64,000 bases of DNA, taken from positions 19,273 through 83,272 of the forward strand of contig DSEQ01000002.1 in assembly GCA_011056555.1 (NCBI GenBank), given 5' to 3'. The notes below the pieces were generated by a model. It did no database searches, was not told the DNA's origin, and was given only the letters and a program-made list of their open reading frames with translations. Shown in pieces: positions 19,651 through 28,275 of this stretch. This DNA is from Candidatus Zixiibacteriota bacterium (lineage in GTDB: Bacteria; Zixibacteria; MSB-5A5; JAABVY01). A program made the position numbers and the translations under genes. Position 1 is the first letter of the stretch. Each line of letters starts with the position of its first letter.

Positions 19651-21018
19651 TTATTTAACTGCAGCTTCTTCCTTTTCTTTCCACCTGAATCCATCTATAT
19701 ATTTTGTCGAGTACACTCCCGACTGAAATACCGGATCCTCAATAACCGACCGGTGAAATGGTATTGTGGTCGGAATGCCCTCGATGATAAACTCCTCCAG
19801 GGCGCGTTTCATCTTCATTATGGCGTCATCACGATCCTTCGCATGGGTGATCAGTTTGGCGATCATTGAGTCATAAAAGGGCGGGATCACGTATTTTGAA
19901 TAGGCATGAGTATCGACGCGAATGCCATGCCCCCCGGGAGTATGAAAGGAGGTTATCTGGCCCGGGGCGGGACGGAAATTGTTCATGGGGTCCTCGGCAT
20001 TGATGCGGCACTCGATGGCGTGCCCCTTGAACCTGATATCCTCCTGGCGTACTTCCATCTTTTCACCGGCGGCAATCAGGAGCTGATTGCGAATCAGGTC
20101 AACATCGGTAACCTCCTCGGTGACCGGATGCTCCACCTGGATACGGGTGTTCATCTCCATGAAATAAAAACTGCCGTCCTCATCGAATAGAAACTCAACC
20201 GTCCCGGCGTTATAATACCCGGCTGCAATCGCGCCATTGATGGCCGCTTCACCCATCTTCTTGCGAGTCTCTTCATCCAGGGCGGGCGAGGGCGATTCCT
20301 CGATTAGCTTCTGGTGACGTCTCTGGATTGTGCAGTCGCGTTCGCCCAGATGAATGGTGTTGCCTTGCCGGTCGGCCAATATCTGTATTTCGATATGGCG
20401 CGGCTGGGTTACGTATTTTTCGATATAAACTTCGGGATTGTTGAAGGCCGCCCCGGCTTCCATACGGGCGGTATTAAAGGCCGACTTGAGCTCCTCCTTA
20501 CGGGTTACCACACGCATCCCGCGTCCGCCTCCTCCTGCGGAGGCTTTGATGATTACCGGATAGCCGATCTCCTCGCAAATACTTTCGGCCTCGGGCAAAG
20601 TGGGTACAATGCCCTCCGAGCCGGGCACGACCGGAACACCCGCCTCACGCATCAGGCGTTTGGCAGTGGCCTTGTCGCCCATCATGCGCATCGATTCCGG
20701 CGAGGGCCCGATGAAGGTCAGGCCGCAGGACTCACAGATTTCCGCAAAATCGGCATTTTCCGCCAGGAAGCCGTAGCCGGGATGTATTGCGTCGCAATTA
20801 GTTACCTCGGCGGCTGAAATTATTCGTTTAACGTCCAGATAGGACTGGTTGGAGGGTGGTGGGCCGATACAGACCTCTTCGTCGGCAAAGCGCACATGCA
20901 GGCTGTCCAGGTCGGCCTCGGAGTAGACCGCTACGGTCTTGACGCCCATCTCCTTGCAGGCCCTTATAATCCTGAGTGCTATTTCGCCTCTGTTGGCTAT
21001 AAGTATTTTCTTAAACAT
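19651..21018 (-). CDS. accC: Acetyl-CoA carboxylase biotin carboxylase subunit
   Basis: [47 protein letters not shown]; full ATP-grasp; [14 protein letters not shown]. Confidence 0.97.
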   Translation of the reverse strand: MFKKILIANRGEIALRIIRACKEMGVKTVAVYSEADLDSLHVRFADEEVCIGPPPSNQSYLDVKRIISAAEVTNCDAIHPGYGFLAENADFAEICESCGLTFIGPSPESMRMMGDKATAKRLMREAGVPVVPGSEGIVPTLPEAESICEEIGYPVIIKASAGGGGRGMRVVTRKEELKSAFNTARMEAGAAFNNPEVYIEKYVTQPRHIEIQILADRQGNTIHLGERDCTIQRRHQKLIEESPSPALDEETRKKMGEAAINGAIAAGYYNAGTVEFLFDEDGSFYFMEMNTRIQVEHPVTEEVTDVDLIRNQLLIAAGEKMEVRQEDIRFKGHAIECRINAEDPMNNFRPAPGQITSFHTPGGHGIRVDTHAYSKYVIPPFYDSMIAKLITHAKDRDDAIMKMKRALEEFIIEGIPTTIPFHRSVIEDPVFQSGVYSTKYIDGFRWKEKEEAAVK

Positions 21019-21090
21019 GGCGGAAAAGTATAAATATCAACACTCTTTGGCAAGCTAATTCTTGGGAAATGCAAGGAGTGTACTATTGGT

Positions 21091-21157
21091 CGTCATTGCG
21101 AGGAGCGAAGCGACGTGGCAATCTCACAGTTTATTCCATGAACCAATCTGTGAGATT
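21091..21157. repeat. Palindromic intergenic repeat (CGTCATTGCGAGGAGCGAAGCGACGTGGCAATCTCACAG...CTGTGAGATT)
   Basis: GTCATTGCGAGGAGCGAAGCGACGTGGCAATCT is a familiar dispersed palindromic unit; AATCTCACAG (21120-21129) pairs with CTGTGAGATT (21148-21157). Confidence 0.75.
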
Positions 21158-21290
21158 CCCACTCCTCACCGGCCTTCGGCCGATTCGGGGATGGGGCACC
21201 CGCAATCTCACAGCCTTTGTAGATCAAGCCCCGTCAAAGGTCTGGCCGGCAGCCTTAAGGGGCTTGACGAGGTTATTGGGAAATGGAATT

Positions 21291-21477
21291 GTCAATTCCC
21301 TTCAGGAATTGACCTACAGTCTTTGATTCGTGCCGGGCGTACGTCTCGTGCGCACAGAAATCGCAGGGCATGATCCCTGTGATCATGCCAATCCAAATCA
21401 TCCCGGGTGCCGCCGACAAACTCGTTTGTCGGCGATCTCTCGAATCAAGCATCCGCCACAAATCAAGTTTGTGGCGG
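21291..21477. repeat. Cluster of four different near-perfect hairpins
   Basis: GTCAATTCC/GGAATTGAC 21291-21313; GGCATGATC/GATCATGCC 21367-21389; CGCCGACAAAC/GTTTGTCGGCG 21411-21434; CCGCCACAAA/TTTGTGGCGG 21453-21477. Confidence 0.85.
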
Positions 21478-21669
21478 GCACCCTAAATTCAGCGCAGAGC
21501 AGAGGATGTACTCCGCGCACGATAAATATACTTATGTGGGCGCTAAGTTCCCTAACCTGACGCCCTAATCGCAGGATTGGGAATCCCGGCGGTACATGAT
21601 AAGAATTTATGTCAAAGAATCCCACCCCTCGCTGGCTCTCAGCCTGTTCGGGATGGGGCACCTGAGCGA

Positions 21670-21773
21670 CTTTTGACGGAAGTGGTAATCTCATGGTTCA
21701 TCTTTATACCAAATATGGAGATTCCCACGTCGATCATAATCCGAGATTATGATCTCCTCGGAATGACGATTCA
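21670..21773. repeat. Dispersed repeat block A, copy 1
   Basis: About 92% identical by eye (about 8 mismatches in 104 nt) to 24580-24683; contains perfect hairpin GATCATAATC-cga-GATTATGATC. Confidence 0.9.
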
Positions 21774-21844
21774 AATAACTTGGATCCCTTCAAAGGATCT
21801 GAATCCTATCATAACGCAGAAATTTATTTCCGGAGAAATCGTCC

Positions 21845-21897
21845 GTCAAAAGTCTCTGACTTTTGACAGTGTCAAATCTAACAGAGATTTGACCTAC
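21845..21897. repeat. Double-hairpin repeat, copy 1
   Basis: GTCAAAAGTC-tct-GACTTTTGAC-agt-GTCAAATCT-aacag-AGATTTGAC-CTAC. Confidence 0.92.
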
Positions 21898-21909
21898 GGG
21901 GCTGCCTTT

Positions 21910-22638
21910 CTATTCTTTTTCCTCGCTGACAGCCTGCTCAACTACATAGCGGCCATCATCTTTATTAAGTATCAAGGTCTTCTGAAAATTCAGGATGTCC
22001 ACAATGATCTTTGTCTCTGCAAGCTGCAAAGCCGAATCGCACACAACCAATGCCTCATCAAACTGTCTGGCCCTTCTCAAGATGTCCACAAGAAGTGTCA
22101 GTCTGTTTTCTCTATCAGTCGGCGTCTCGGATTCATCTGGCTTAACCATCTTGAACAACCTTGCGGCATTCAGACGGCAATTCACACTATTGCCACCCCA
22201 GTCATCACAATCCCAGGCAGCATGCAGACATGCCCAGGCCGCCTCCTTGTACATCTCATTTTTCTCCAACAGGAATGCATGAGAAAGAAAATCCCTGGCC
22301 AAAGGCGGGTACAGAGTATCAGCACGAATGGTCTTATATTCCTCGGTCCCTATCAGCTCCCGGGCATTTTCAAGTTCTTCATCCACACTGCCCGCACAAT
22401 AACCGCAATCAGGACAGCAGTTGACCCAATACATCATCGTTGACCTTTGCATCTCCGGCGGACGGGTATCCAGATCCATTGACCCGAAAGTATTAGTCGA
22501 TGATATCTTCCGCTGTTTGACCTTATTCCCGCACACAGAACATTCAACCTCGACTTCATAAGTAGTGGTAGCAAATGCACATGAACCAAGAAAGACAAAT
22601 AGAATGCTCAATATGTCGATAGTTAGAAATAACTTCAC
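21910..22638 (-). CDS. Exported DUF2225-like Cys-rich protein
   Basis: Signal peptide; YEVEVECSVCGNKVKQRKISSTNTFGSMDLDTRPPEMQRSTMMYWVNCCPDCGY two CxxC knuckles. Confidence 0.65.
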   Translation of the reverse strand: MKLFLTIDILSILFVFLGSCAFATTTYEVEVECSVCGNKVKQRKISSTNTFGSMDLDTRPPEMQRSTMMYWVNCCPDCGYCAGSVDEELENARELIGTEEYKTIRADTLYPPLARDFLSHAFLLEKNEMYKEAAWACLHAAWDCDDWGGNSVNCRLNAARLFKMVKPDESETPTDRENRLTLLVDILRRARQFDEALVVCDSALQLAETKIIVDILNFQKTLILNKDDGRYVVEQAVSEEKE

Positions 22639-22815
22639 GGCCCTACTCCATTTATTCAGATGAGAGTTTTGTCTTCAGTCTGTTTCCCACATTCCACCCT
22701 TTCAAATGAGGGATGCGATCATCATAAATAAAATAGCAAAATAGAGCATCATTGCAAGCAGTTTATCCTCAAGACGGCGGAAGACCGATTTCGTTCAGTA
22801 AACTCGCCGTGACTG

Positions 22816-22868
22816 GTCAAAAGTCTGTGGCTTTTGACAGTGTCAAATCTCACAGAGATTTGACCTAC
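22816..22868. repeat. Double-hairpin repeat, copy 2
   Basis: GTCAAAAGTCtgtgGCTTTTGACAGTGTCAAATCTcacagAGATTTGACCTAC, nearly identical to copies at 21845 and 24738. Confidence 0.92.
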
Positions 22869-23110
22869 GAGGCTGGAGTCGAAACTTAATGTAGTCCGAT
22901 TAGGCTTGCATAAATGCATTAATGCAAGTTTGGAAATTGCAATATTGCATGATATGTTTGCAGATAACCGAAGAATCGTTATCTGACTACTGCACGTAAT
23001 CCCTTTATATCCATCAGGTTAGATATATTATACACAATTATTGCATATTTCGGCACGATTTATGAGATATAATTGGTTTGGAATGGCTCTGAAATTTAAG
23101 GAGGTTCATT

Positions 23111-23299
23111 ATGAATACAAAGAGCAAAAATCCCGCGCTGGGTAACGGAATCTATCATCCGGGCGCAAGGCCAATGGTGGTCTATTCGGATGATGAAGGA
23201 TGCATGTGGCTTTGCGATAAGGGCACTGATCCCGAAAGAGGTCTCCACGAGCAGGGCTGCTGGAGATGCAGGGATCTGGCTTTCACACGCAACGATTAA
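23111..23299 (+). CDS. Small Cys-rich protein (possible zinc-binding), 62 aa
   Basis: Strong SD AAGGAGG upstream of ATG; CMWLC and CWRC pairs; compact ORF in otherwise non-coding region. Confidence 0.55.
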   Translation: MNTKSKNPALGNGIYHPGARPMVVYSDDEGCMWLCDKGTDPERGLHEQGCWRCRDLAFTRND

Positions 23300-23369
23300 A
23301 GGGCACGACCCGTAAGGATAGCAATGTGGTAAAGGGTTTCAAGGCTTGGCAATGAAACCTGTGAACGGT

Positions 23370-23387
23370 CGCCATCATTTGATGGCG
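23370..23387 (+). terminator. Hairpin downstream of the 62-aa ORF, possible terminator
   Basis: CGCCATCA-tt-TGATGGCG perfect stem followed by gcttgttctt (imperfect T tract). Confidence 0.5.
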
Positions 23388-23505
23388 GCTTGTTCTTAAT
23401 TGCCTTAATAACGTATTTTTTCCCTGCTTCTTTCATAAAATTCCATATTATTGACTTGGTTTAGCATTTATAAGTCATAACTCAATTCTTGGGGAGAGAT
23501 GAGAG

Positions 23506-23922
23506 ATGAAGGTCAAAATAAGGCAGATTGACGGCATCGCGCTGGCGGCTGCGGGAGATACAAATCACTGGGTAACTATGGACGGACCGGAAGATTTCGG
23601 GGGGCACTCGGCTGGGTCGCGTCCCATGGAACTGCTCTTGATGTCGCTGGGGAGCTGTACAGCCATGGATGTCCTTTCCATCCTGCAGAAAAAGCGGGTC
23701 AAGCTCGATGATTTTCAAATGGAGGTCGAAAGCGAGAGGGCCGAAGAACATCCCAAAGTGTTCACCGAAATCAAATTGCACTTCATATTCGTCGGAAAAG
23801 GGATCCGTCAAAAAGATGTTGAACGGGCCATAGAGCTGAGCACAGACAAATATTGTCCTGCAACTGCTATGCTGAAAAAGAGCGTGAAGATCACAAACGA
23901 TTATAAAATTATAGAAGGTTAA
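23506..23922 (+). CDS. OsmC/Ohr family protein
   Basis: GSRPMELLLMSLGSCTAMDVLSILQKKRV...AIELSTDKYCPATAML. Confidence 0.9.
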   Translation: MKVKIRQIDGIALAAAGDTNHWVTMDGPEDFGGHSAGSRPMELLLMSLGSCTAMDVLSILQKKRVKLDDFQMEVESERAEEHPKVFTEIKLHFIFVGKGIRQKDVERAIELSTDKYCPATAMLKKSVKITNDYKIIEG

Positions 23923-23936
23923 ACAGGATTAATCTC

Positions 23937-24581
23937 ATGCCCGGCAGCCAGCCGTTTGATAAATATGCAGAGCAGTACGATGACTGGTTTGAACAAAACC
24001 ACATCGCTTATGAGACCGAATTGAAAGCAGTAAAGCATTTCCTGCCTGATAGCGGGACCGGTCTTGAGACCGGGGTCGGCACCGGAAGGTTCGCGGGACC
24101 TCTGGGCATAAAGAATGGACTGGAACCATCAAAGAGTATGCGGGCAATCGCCAAAGAACGCGGAATCGATGCAGTCGATGGCCGGGCCGAGAAACTGCCA
24201 TATAATGACGGTGAATTCGATTACGTTTTGATGGTCACGGTTATATGCTTTCTCGATGATGTTCGTATCGCTCTGGACGAAGCCCGACGTGTCCTGAATG
24301 ATGGCGGTATCATTGTTATTGGATTCATCGATCGGGAAAGCCCGTTGGGTCAAATGTATGAGAAACATAAAAATGAAAATGAATTTTATAAACACGCCGT
24401 CTTCTACTCTGCAGATGAGATAGGTCATTTATTGGAAGAAGCCGGATTTGAGAATCTGCAATTTGTCCAGACAATCTTCAACAATCCCTCCGAGATTAAC
24501 GAAATCGAAGAGATAAAACCCGGTCATGGCCAGGGGGGCTTTGTTGTGGTGAAAGCCGAGAAGCATGTAAAAAGGCTGTGA
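23937..24581 (+). CDS. Class I SAM-dependent methyltransferase
   Basis: GLETGVGTGRFAGPLGIKNGLEPSKSMRAIAKERG...LPYNDGEFDYVLMV. Confidence 0.88.
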   Translation: MPGSQPFDKYAEQYDDWFEQNHIAYETELKAVKHFLPDSGTGLETGVGTGRFAGPLGIKNGLEPSKSMRAIAKERGIDAVDGRAEKLPYNDGEFDYVLMVTVICFLDDVRIALDEARRVLNDGGIIVIGFIDRESPLGQMYEKHKNENEFYKHAVFYSADEIGHLLEEAGFENLQFVQTIFNNPSEINEIEEIKPGHGQGGFVVVKAEKHVKRL

Positions 24582-24683
24582 CTTTTGACCGAAGTGGCAA
24601 TCTCATGGTTCATCTTTATTTCAAATACAGAGATTCCCACGTCGATCATAATCAAAGATTATGATCTCCTCGGAATGACGATT
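24580..24683. repeat. Dispersed repeat block A, copy 2
   Basis: Same 104-nt length as 21670-21773; supplies the stop codon region of the methyltransferase ORF; internal hairpin GATCATAATC-aaa-GATTATGATC. Confidence 0.9.
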
Positions 24684-24737
24684 TAAATGACCGGATTCCT
24701 GTGGTAATATAGATCCTTCTTTGAAGGAAATTCGTAG

Positions 24738-24790
24738 GTCAAAAGTCTTTGACTTTTGACAGTGTCAAATCTCACAGAGATTTGACCTAC
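24738..24790. repeat. Double-hairpin repeat, copy 3
   Basis: GTCAAAAGTC-ttt-GACTTTTGAC-agt-GTCAAATCT-cacag-AGATTTGAC; flanked by outer GTAGGTC / GACCTAC. Confidence 0.92.
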
Positions 24791-24857
24791 TGACTGGCCG
24801 TTATTGACTTTATCCACACGCGGAGCACGCGAGGGTACTCCGCGCACAAGATTTTTC

Positions 24858-25976
24858 TTACGCGTCTGATCTTTCGAATTCATTCCAGCCGCGGTCGGAT
24901 GAGGCGGTGATGCCCTTGAGGCGTAAATCGAAGTCCTCGGGATTGGTCGCCTGCGTCATCGCTTCCTCGTACGATATCGCACCCTGGCGATATAGTTTCA
25001 TGATCGACTGGTCGAAGGACTGCATGCCATACTGAATACCGCCCGACTCCACCAAATCCATAATATCCATAGTCTTCTCCGGGGATATCAGGCATTCACG
25101 GATTGAAGCGGTCCCGATCATCACCTCCACCGCCGGAACTCGTCCGGCACGGTCCGACCGCGCCAGGAGCCTCTGGCAAACGATCGCCTTCAAGGTACCC
25201 GCCAGGAGCAGGCGCACCTGCTGATGCTGGTGGGGCGGGAAGAAGGATATAATTCGAGAGATTGTCTCCACGGTATTCATGGTATGCAATGTGGTCAGCA
25301 CAAAGTGACCTGTGTCAGCGGCCGCCAGCGCAGTCGACATCGTATCGGCGTCACGAATCTCGCCGATCAGAATGGTGTCGGGATCCTGACGGAAAGCATG
25401 ACGCAGGGCCGATCCGAACGAGGGCGTATCCCCTCCCACCTCACGCTGCGAGATAATACATTCCTTGTCACGGTAGATATACTCGATCGGATCCTCGACA
25501 GTCAGGACATTATCTTTCCTGGTCGAATTGATATGCTCGATCATCGCCGCCAATGTGGTCGATTTACCCGAACCGGTGGTTCCGGTTACGATCACAAGTC
25601 CGCGTCTATTCTCCGCAATCTTCTGAATAATAGGCGGAAGATTGAGTTCCTCGAATGTCGGCACGGTGGTATTGACAGCACGAAGCGCGATACCGATGGT
25701 GCCTCTCTGGCGGAAAAGATTGATCCTGAAACGTCCCAGTTTGGCAACCGACAATGCCAGATCCATCTCATTTCGAGCCAGAAATCTTTTTTGCTGTTCA
25801 GGCTTTAGAATCTGATTGAGGATATCATTCATATCCTCTTTGGTAAGCGCCGGCGTATTAAGCGGGGTCAGAACACCGTCAATCCTCAACGTGGGACGAA
25901 TCCCCACCCTGAGATGTAAATCGGAGGAACCCTTGGAAAGCATCTCCACCAGCATCTGGCGCAGATTCATACACAC
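24858..25976 (-). CDS. pilT: PilT-family type IV pilus twitching ATPase
   Basis: VTGTTGSGKSTTLAAMIEHINS...TVEDPIEYIY...SQREVGGDTPSFGSALRHAFRQDPDTILIGEIRD. Confidence 0.93.
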   Translation of the reverse strand: MCMNLRQMLVEMLSKGSSDLHLRVGIRPTLRIDGVLTPLNTPALTKEDMNDILNQILKPEQQKRFLARNEMDLALSVAKLGRFRINLFRQRGTIGIALRAVNTTVPTFEELNLPPIIQKIAENRRGLVIVTGTTGSGKSTTLAAMIEHINSTRKDNVLTVEDPIEYIYRDKECIISQREVGGDTPSFGSALRHAFRQDPDTILIGEIRDADTMSTALAAADTGHFVLTTLHTMNTVETISRIISFFPPHQHQQVRLLLAGTLKAIVCQRLLARSDRAGRVPAVEVMIGTASIRECLISPEKTMDIMDLVESGGIQYGMQSFDQSIMKLYRQGAISYEEAMTQATNPEDFDLRLKGITASSDRGWNEFERSDA

Positions 25977-26006
25977 CCTCCTTGATGCAAATTCGATTTT
26001 GTTTTC

Positions 26007-26537
26007 TTAAGCTACAGGCTCAACAAGGAAAAGTGTCTGTCCGAATTCGACCGGCTGAGCGTTTTCCACCAGGCGTTTAACAACACGTCCCGAAATCTCC
26101 GACTCAATTTCATTCATCAGTTTCATGGCCTCGACAATACAGACCACAGTTCCTTTTTGAATTGTGTCGCCGACTTCCACATAGGGCGGAGCATTCGGCT
26201 CCGGCGCCATGTAAAATGTCCCCACCATGGGTGACTTAATCGGTACGTATTTATCATCGGCAGATTCCGCCGTCTCTGCAACCTCCGGGGCAGATTCTTT
26301 TTGCCTCGGAACCGCCTGCGGCGTGGGAGGGGGTGTGCTTTCGGATTTGGGAGGTGACGCGGGCACAAAGACCTCGGTCAATGCGCCCTCTGATGAATGG
26401 CCATTTCGCGAACCGGGAGCATAACGCTTGGTAATCTTTACCCTGCGCCCCCAGCTGGAAACCTCGAGCTGGGCGATATCAGATTCCTCGACCAGCTTGA
26501 CCAGCTTTCTAATCATTGACTCCAACATGATAACCAC
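26007..26537 (-). CDS. accB: Acetyl-CoA carboxylase biotin carboxyl carrier protein
   Basis: VPIKSPMVGTFYMAPEPNAPPYVEVGDTIQKGTVVCIVEAMKLMNEIESE. Confidence 0.95.
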   Translation of the reverse strand: MVIMLESMIRKLVKLVEESDIAQLEVSSWGRRVKITKRYAPGSRNGHSSEGALTEVFVPASPPKSESTPPPTPQAVPRQKESAPEVAETAESADDKYVPIKSPMVGTFYMAPEPNAPPYVEVGDTIQKGTVVCIVEAMKLMNEIESEISGRVVKRLVENAQPVEFGQTLFLVEPVA

Positions 26538-26546
26538 TCACCACCT

Positions 26547-27617
26547 TTATAATTCAATTAATTCTTTTTCAGCTTTGTTCAAAATGACACAACTGTTCTT
26601 TTTTAGAACAACATCATCTTCAATTCTAACTCCGCCCCATCCGGAAATATAGATTCCGGGCTCGATGGTCACCACCATATTGGGCCTCAGCTCCACATCG
26701 GACAGGGGCGAAACCGGCGGAGAATCATGAACCACGGTGCCGAGACCATGACCCAGCCCATGCCCAAAATTCTTTCCATATCCGGCCTTCTCTATAATAT
26801 TTCTGACTTTTTTGTCAAGTTCTTTTCCTGTCATACCCGCCTTAGCGTAACGGCATCCAGCTTTCTGGGCCTTCAGGACCAGATTGTAGATCTTTTTCTG
26901 CTTCTGGGTAGCCTTGCCGACAACAATCGTACGCGTCATGTCGGAATGATATCCTTTATAGACAGCGCCAAAATCCATGGTGATAAAATCGCCTTTTTGC
27001 ACTTTGCGGTCGGAAGCCACCCCATGCGGCATCGCCGAGCGGGGGCCCGAGGCGACTATGGTGTCGAAAGCAGGCCTCTCGGAACCGAGCATTTTCATCT
27101 GATACTCCAGCTCGGCGGCAATTTCATTTTCCCGCAGGCCGGGCTGAATATATCCCAGAATCCTGTCAAAAGCTTTGTCGGAAATTTTTACCGCTTCCCT
27201 TATCAATTTAATTTCGGCCTGGGTCTTAATAATAGAGAGGCTGCCCACAAGGCCCTTGGTGGGAATCAAGACGGCATCAGGCAGTAACTCCTTGAGATGC
27301 TCGAGAATAGCATGGGTCATATGTTCGGATTGAAATCCGATAGTAATATTTTTCTTCTGCAACGGTTTGAACTTGGGGAAATCCATCATCGGATCCCTCT
27401 GGCCGATCTCAATCTTGGCGCCCTTAACCTCTTTCTTGACCTGATCTTTGTAGCGGAAATCGGTGAAAAAATATGTCTGCGTGGGAAATACAAGCATTTT
27501 TGCCGACGAGCCGGAATAGCCGGTCAGATAACGTATATTGATCACATCTGTAACAAGCAAGCAGTCCAGATTTTCTTTCTTAACCAGTTGCTGCAAACGT
27601 TTTAGATTGGATGGCAT
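26547..27617 (-). CDS. Xaa-Pro aminopeptidase / M24 family peptidase
   Basis: FDTIVASGPRSAMPHGVASDRKVQKGDFITMDFGAVYKGYHSDMTRTIVVG...GHGLGHGLG...TIEPGIYI. Confidence 0.93.
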   Translation of the reverse strand: MPSNLKRLQQLVKKENLDCLLVTDVINIRYLTGYSGSSAKMLVFPTQTYFFTDFRYKDQVKKEVKGAKIEIGQRDPMMDFPKFKPLQKKNITIGFQSEHMTHAILEHLKELLPDAVLIPTKGLVGSLSIIKTQAEIKLIREAVKISDKAFDRILGYIQPGLRENEIAAELEYQMKMLGSERPAFDTIVASGPRSAMPHGVASDRKVQKGDFITMDFGAVYKGYHSDMTRTIVVGKATQKQKKIYNLVLKAQKAGCRYAKAGMTGKELDKKVRNIIEKAGYGKNFGHGLGHGLGTVVHDSPPVSPLSDVELRPNMVVTIEPGIYISGWGGVRIEDDVVLKKNSCVILNKAEKELIEL

Positions 27618-27618
27618 A

Positions 27619-28224
27619 TTATTTCTCCAGCTCCTTTAATATTGATTTTATACGGGTGTTCTCAGGCTGCATAACCAGAATCTCTTCGCAAAGTTCCCTG
27701 GCCAGCTTCTTATGGCCCTGTTTTATATAAAGATTCACCATTGTTTCGGTTGCGAATTTGCCTCTGGCCCTGTCTTTTGCGTACTCCATCTGCTCTTTTT
27801 CATCTCTGGCCCTGACTTCATCATCCCTGGTCTTGAAGACCATACCCCCGAGCTCATCGGCCTGATTCACCTGCTTCAGGTATGAGCGCGCCAGGGCATG
27901 CTCGCCATTTTCCATATAGATCTTACCTATCAGCTCTAAAGCGGCCAGATGTTCAGGAATTATTTGTAAGGTTCTGTGTAGGTATTTAAGCGCTCGCTCC
28001 TTATCTTTCAGGCTGTAATGGACTTTCCCCAGCATCCAGAATCCTGTGGGATAATCGGGAAAACTTTCAGCGTGCTGATTTAAAATTTCGAGGGCCCTCT
28101 TGTGCTCGCCTCCGGCAAGGTAGATATCGGCCAATCGTGCGAAGGATTCCGGAAGATACTTTTCCAGAACCTCAATCTCCGAATCCGACTTCCCTTTCAC
28201 CAGAGATAATTTTATCACAGTCAA
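27619..28224 (-). CDS. Tetratricopeptide repeat protein
   Basis: Successive TPR-like helices (YPTGFWMLGKVHYSLKDKERALKYLHRTLQIIPEHLAALELIGKIYMENGEHALARSYL). Confidence 0.75.
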   Translation of the reverse strand: MTVIKLSLVKGKSDSEIEVLEKYLPESFARLADIYLAGGEHKRALEILNQHAESFPDYPTGFWMLGKVHYSLKDKERALKYLHRTLQIIPEHLAALELIGKIYMENGEHALARSYLKQVNQADELGGMVFKTRDDEVRARDEKEQMEYAKDRARGKFATETMVNLYIKQGHKKLARELCEEILVMQPENTRIKSILKELEK

Positions 28225-28275
28225 CCTTCCAAACTTAAAAGTTAAAGCTGCGCTTTATCACTGTCAAGTAAAACT

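Noticed and set aside
21062-21694. Small ORFs across 21062-21694 in both strands
   Set aside because: They run through palindromic repeats on both strands, have low-complexity translations and no SD; treated as non-coding.
23281-23399. Cyclic-di-GMP riboswitch in the region downstream of the 62-aa ORF
   Set aside because: The GG..AAAGG-like strings were suggestive, but the conserved GEMM core was not found; only simple hairpins remain.
21845-24790. CRISPR array
   Set aside because: The repeated units are only three, dispersed over 3 kb and hairpin-structured, with genes between and no regular spacers; no cas genes seen.
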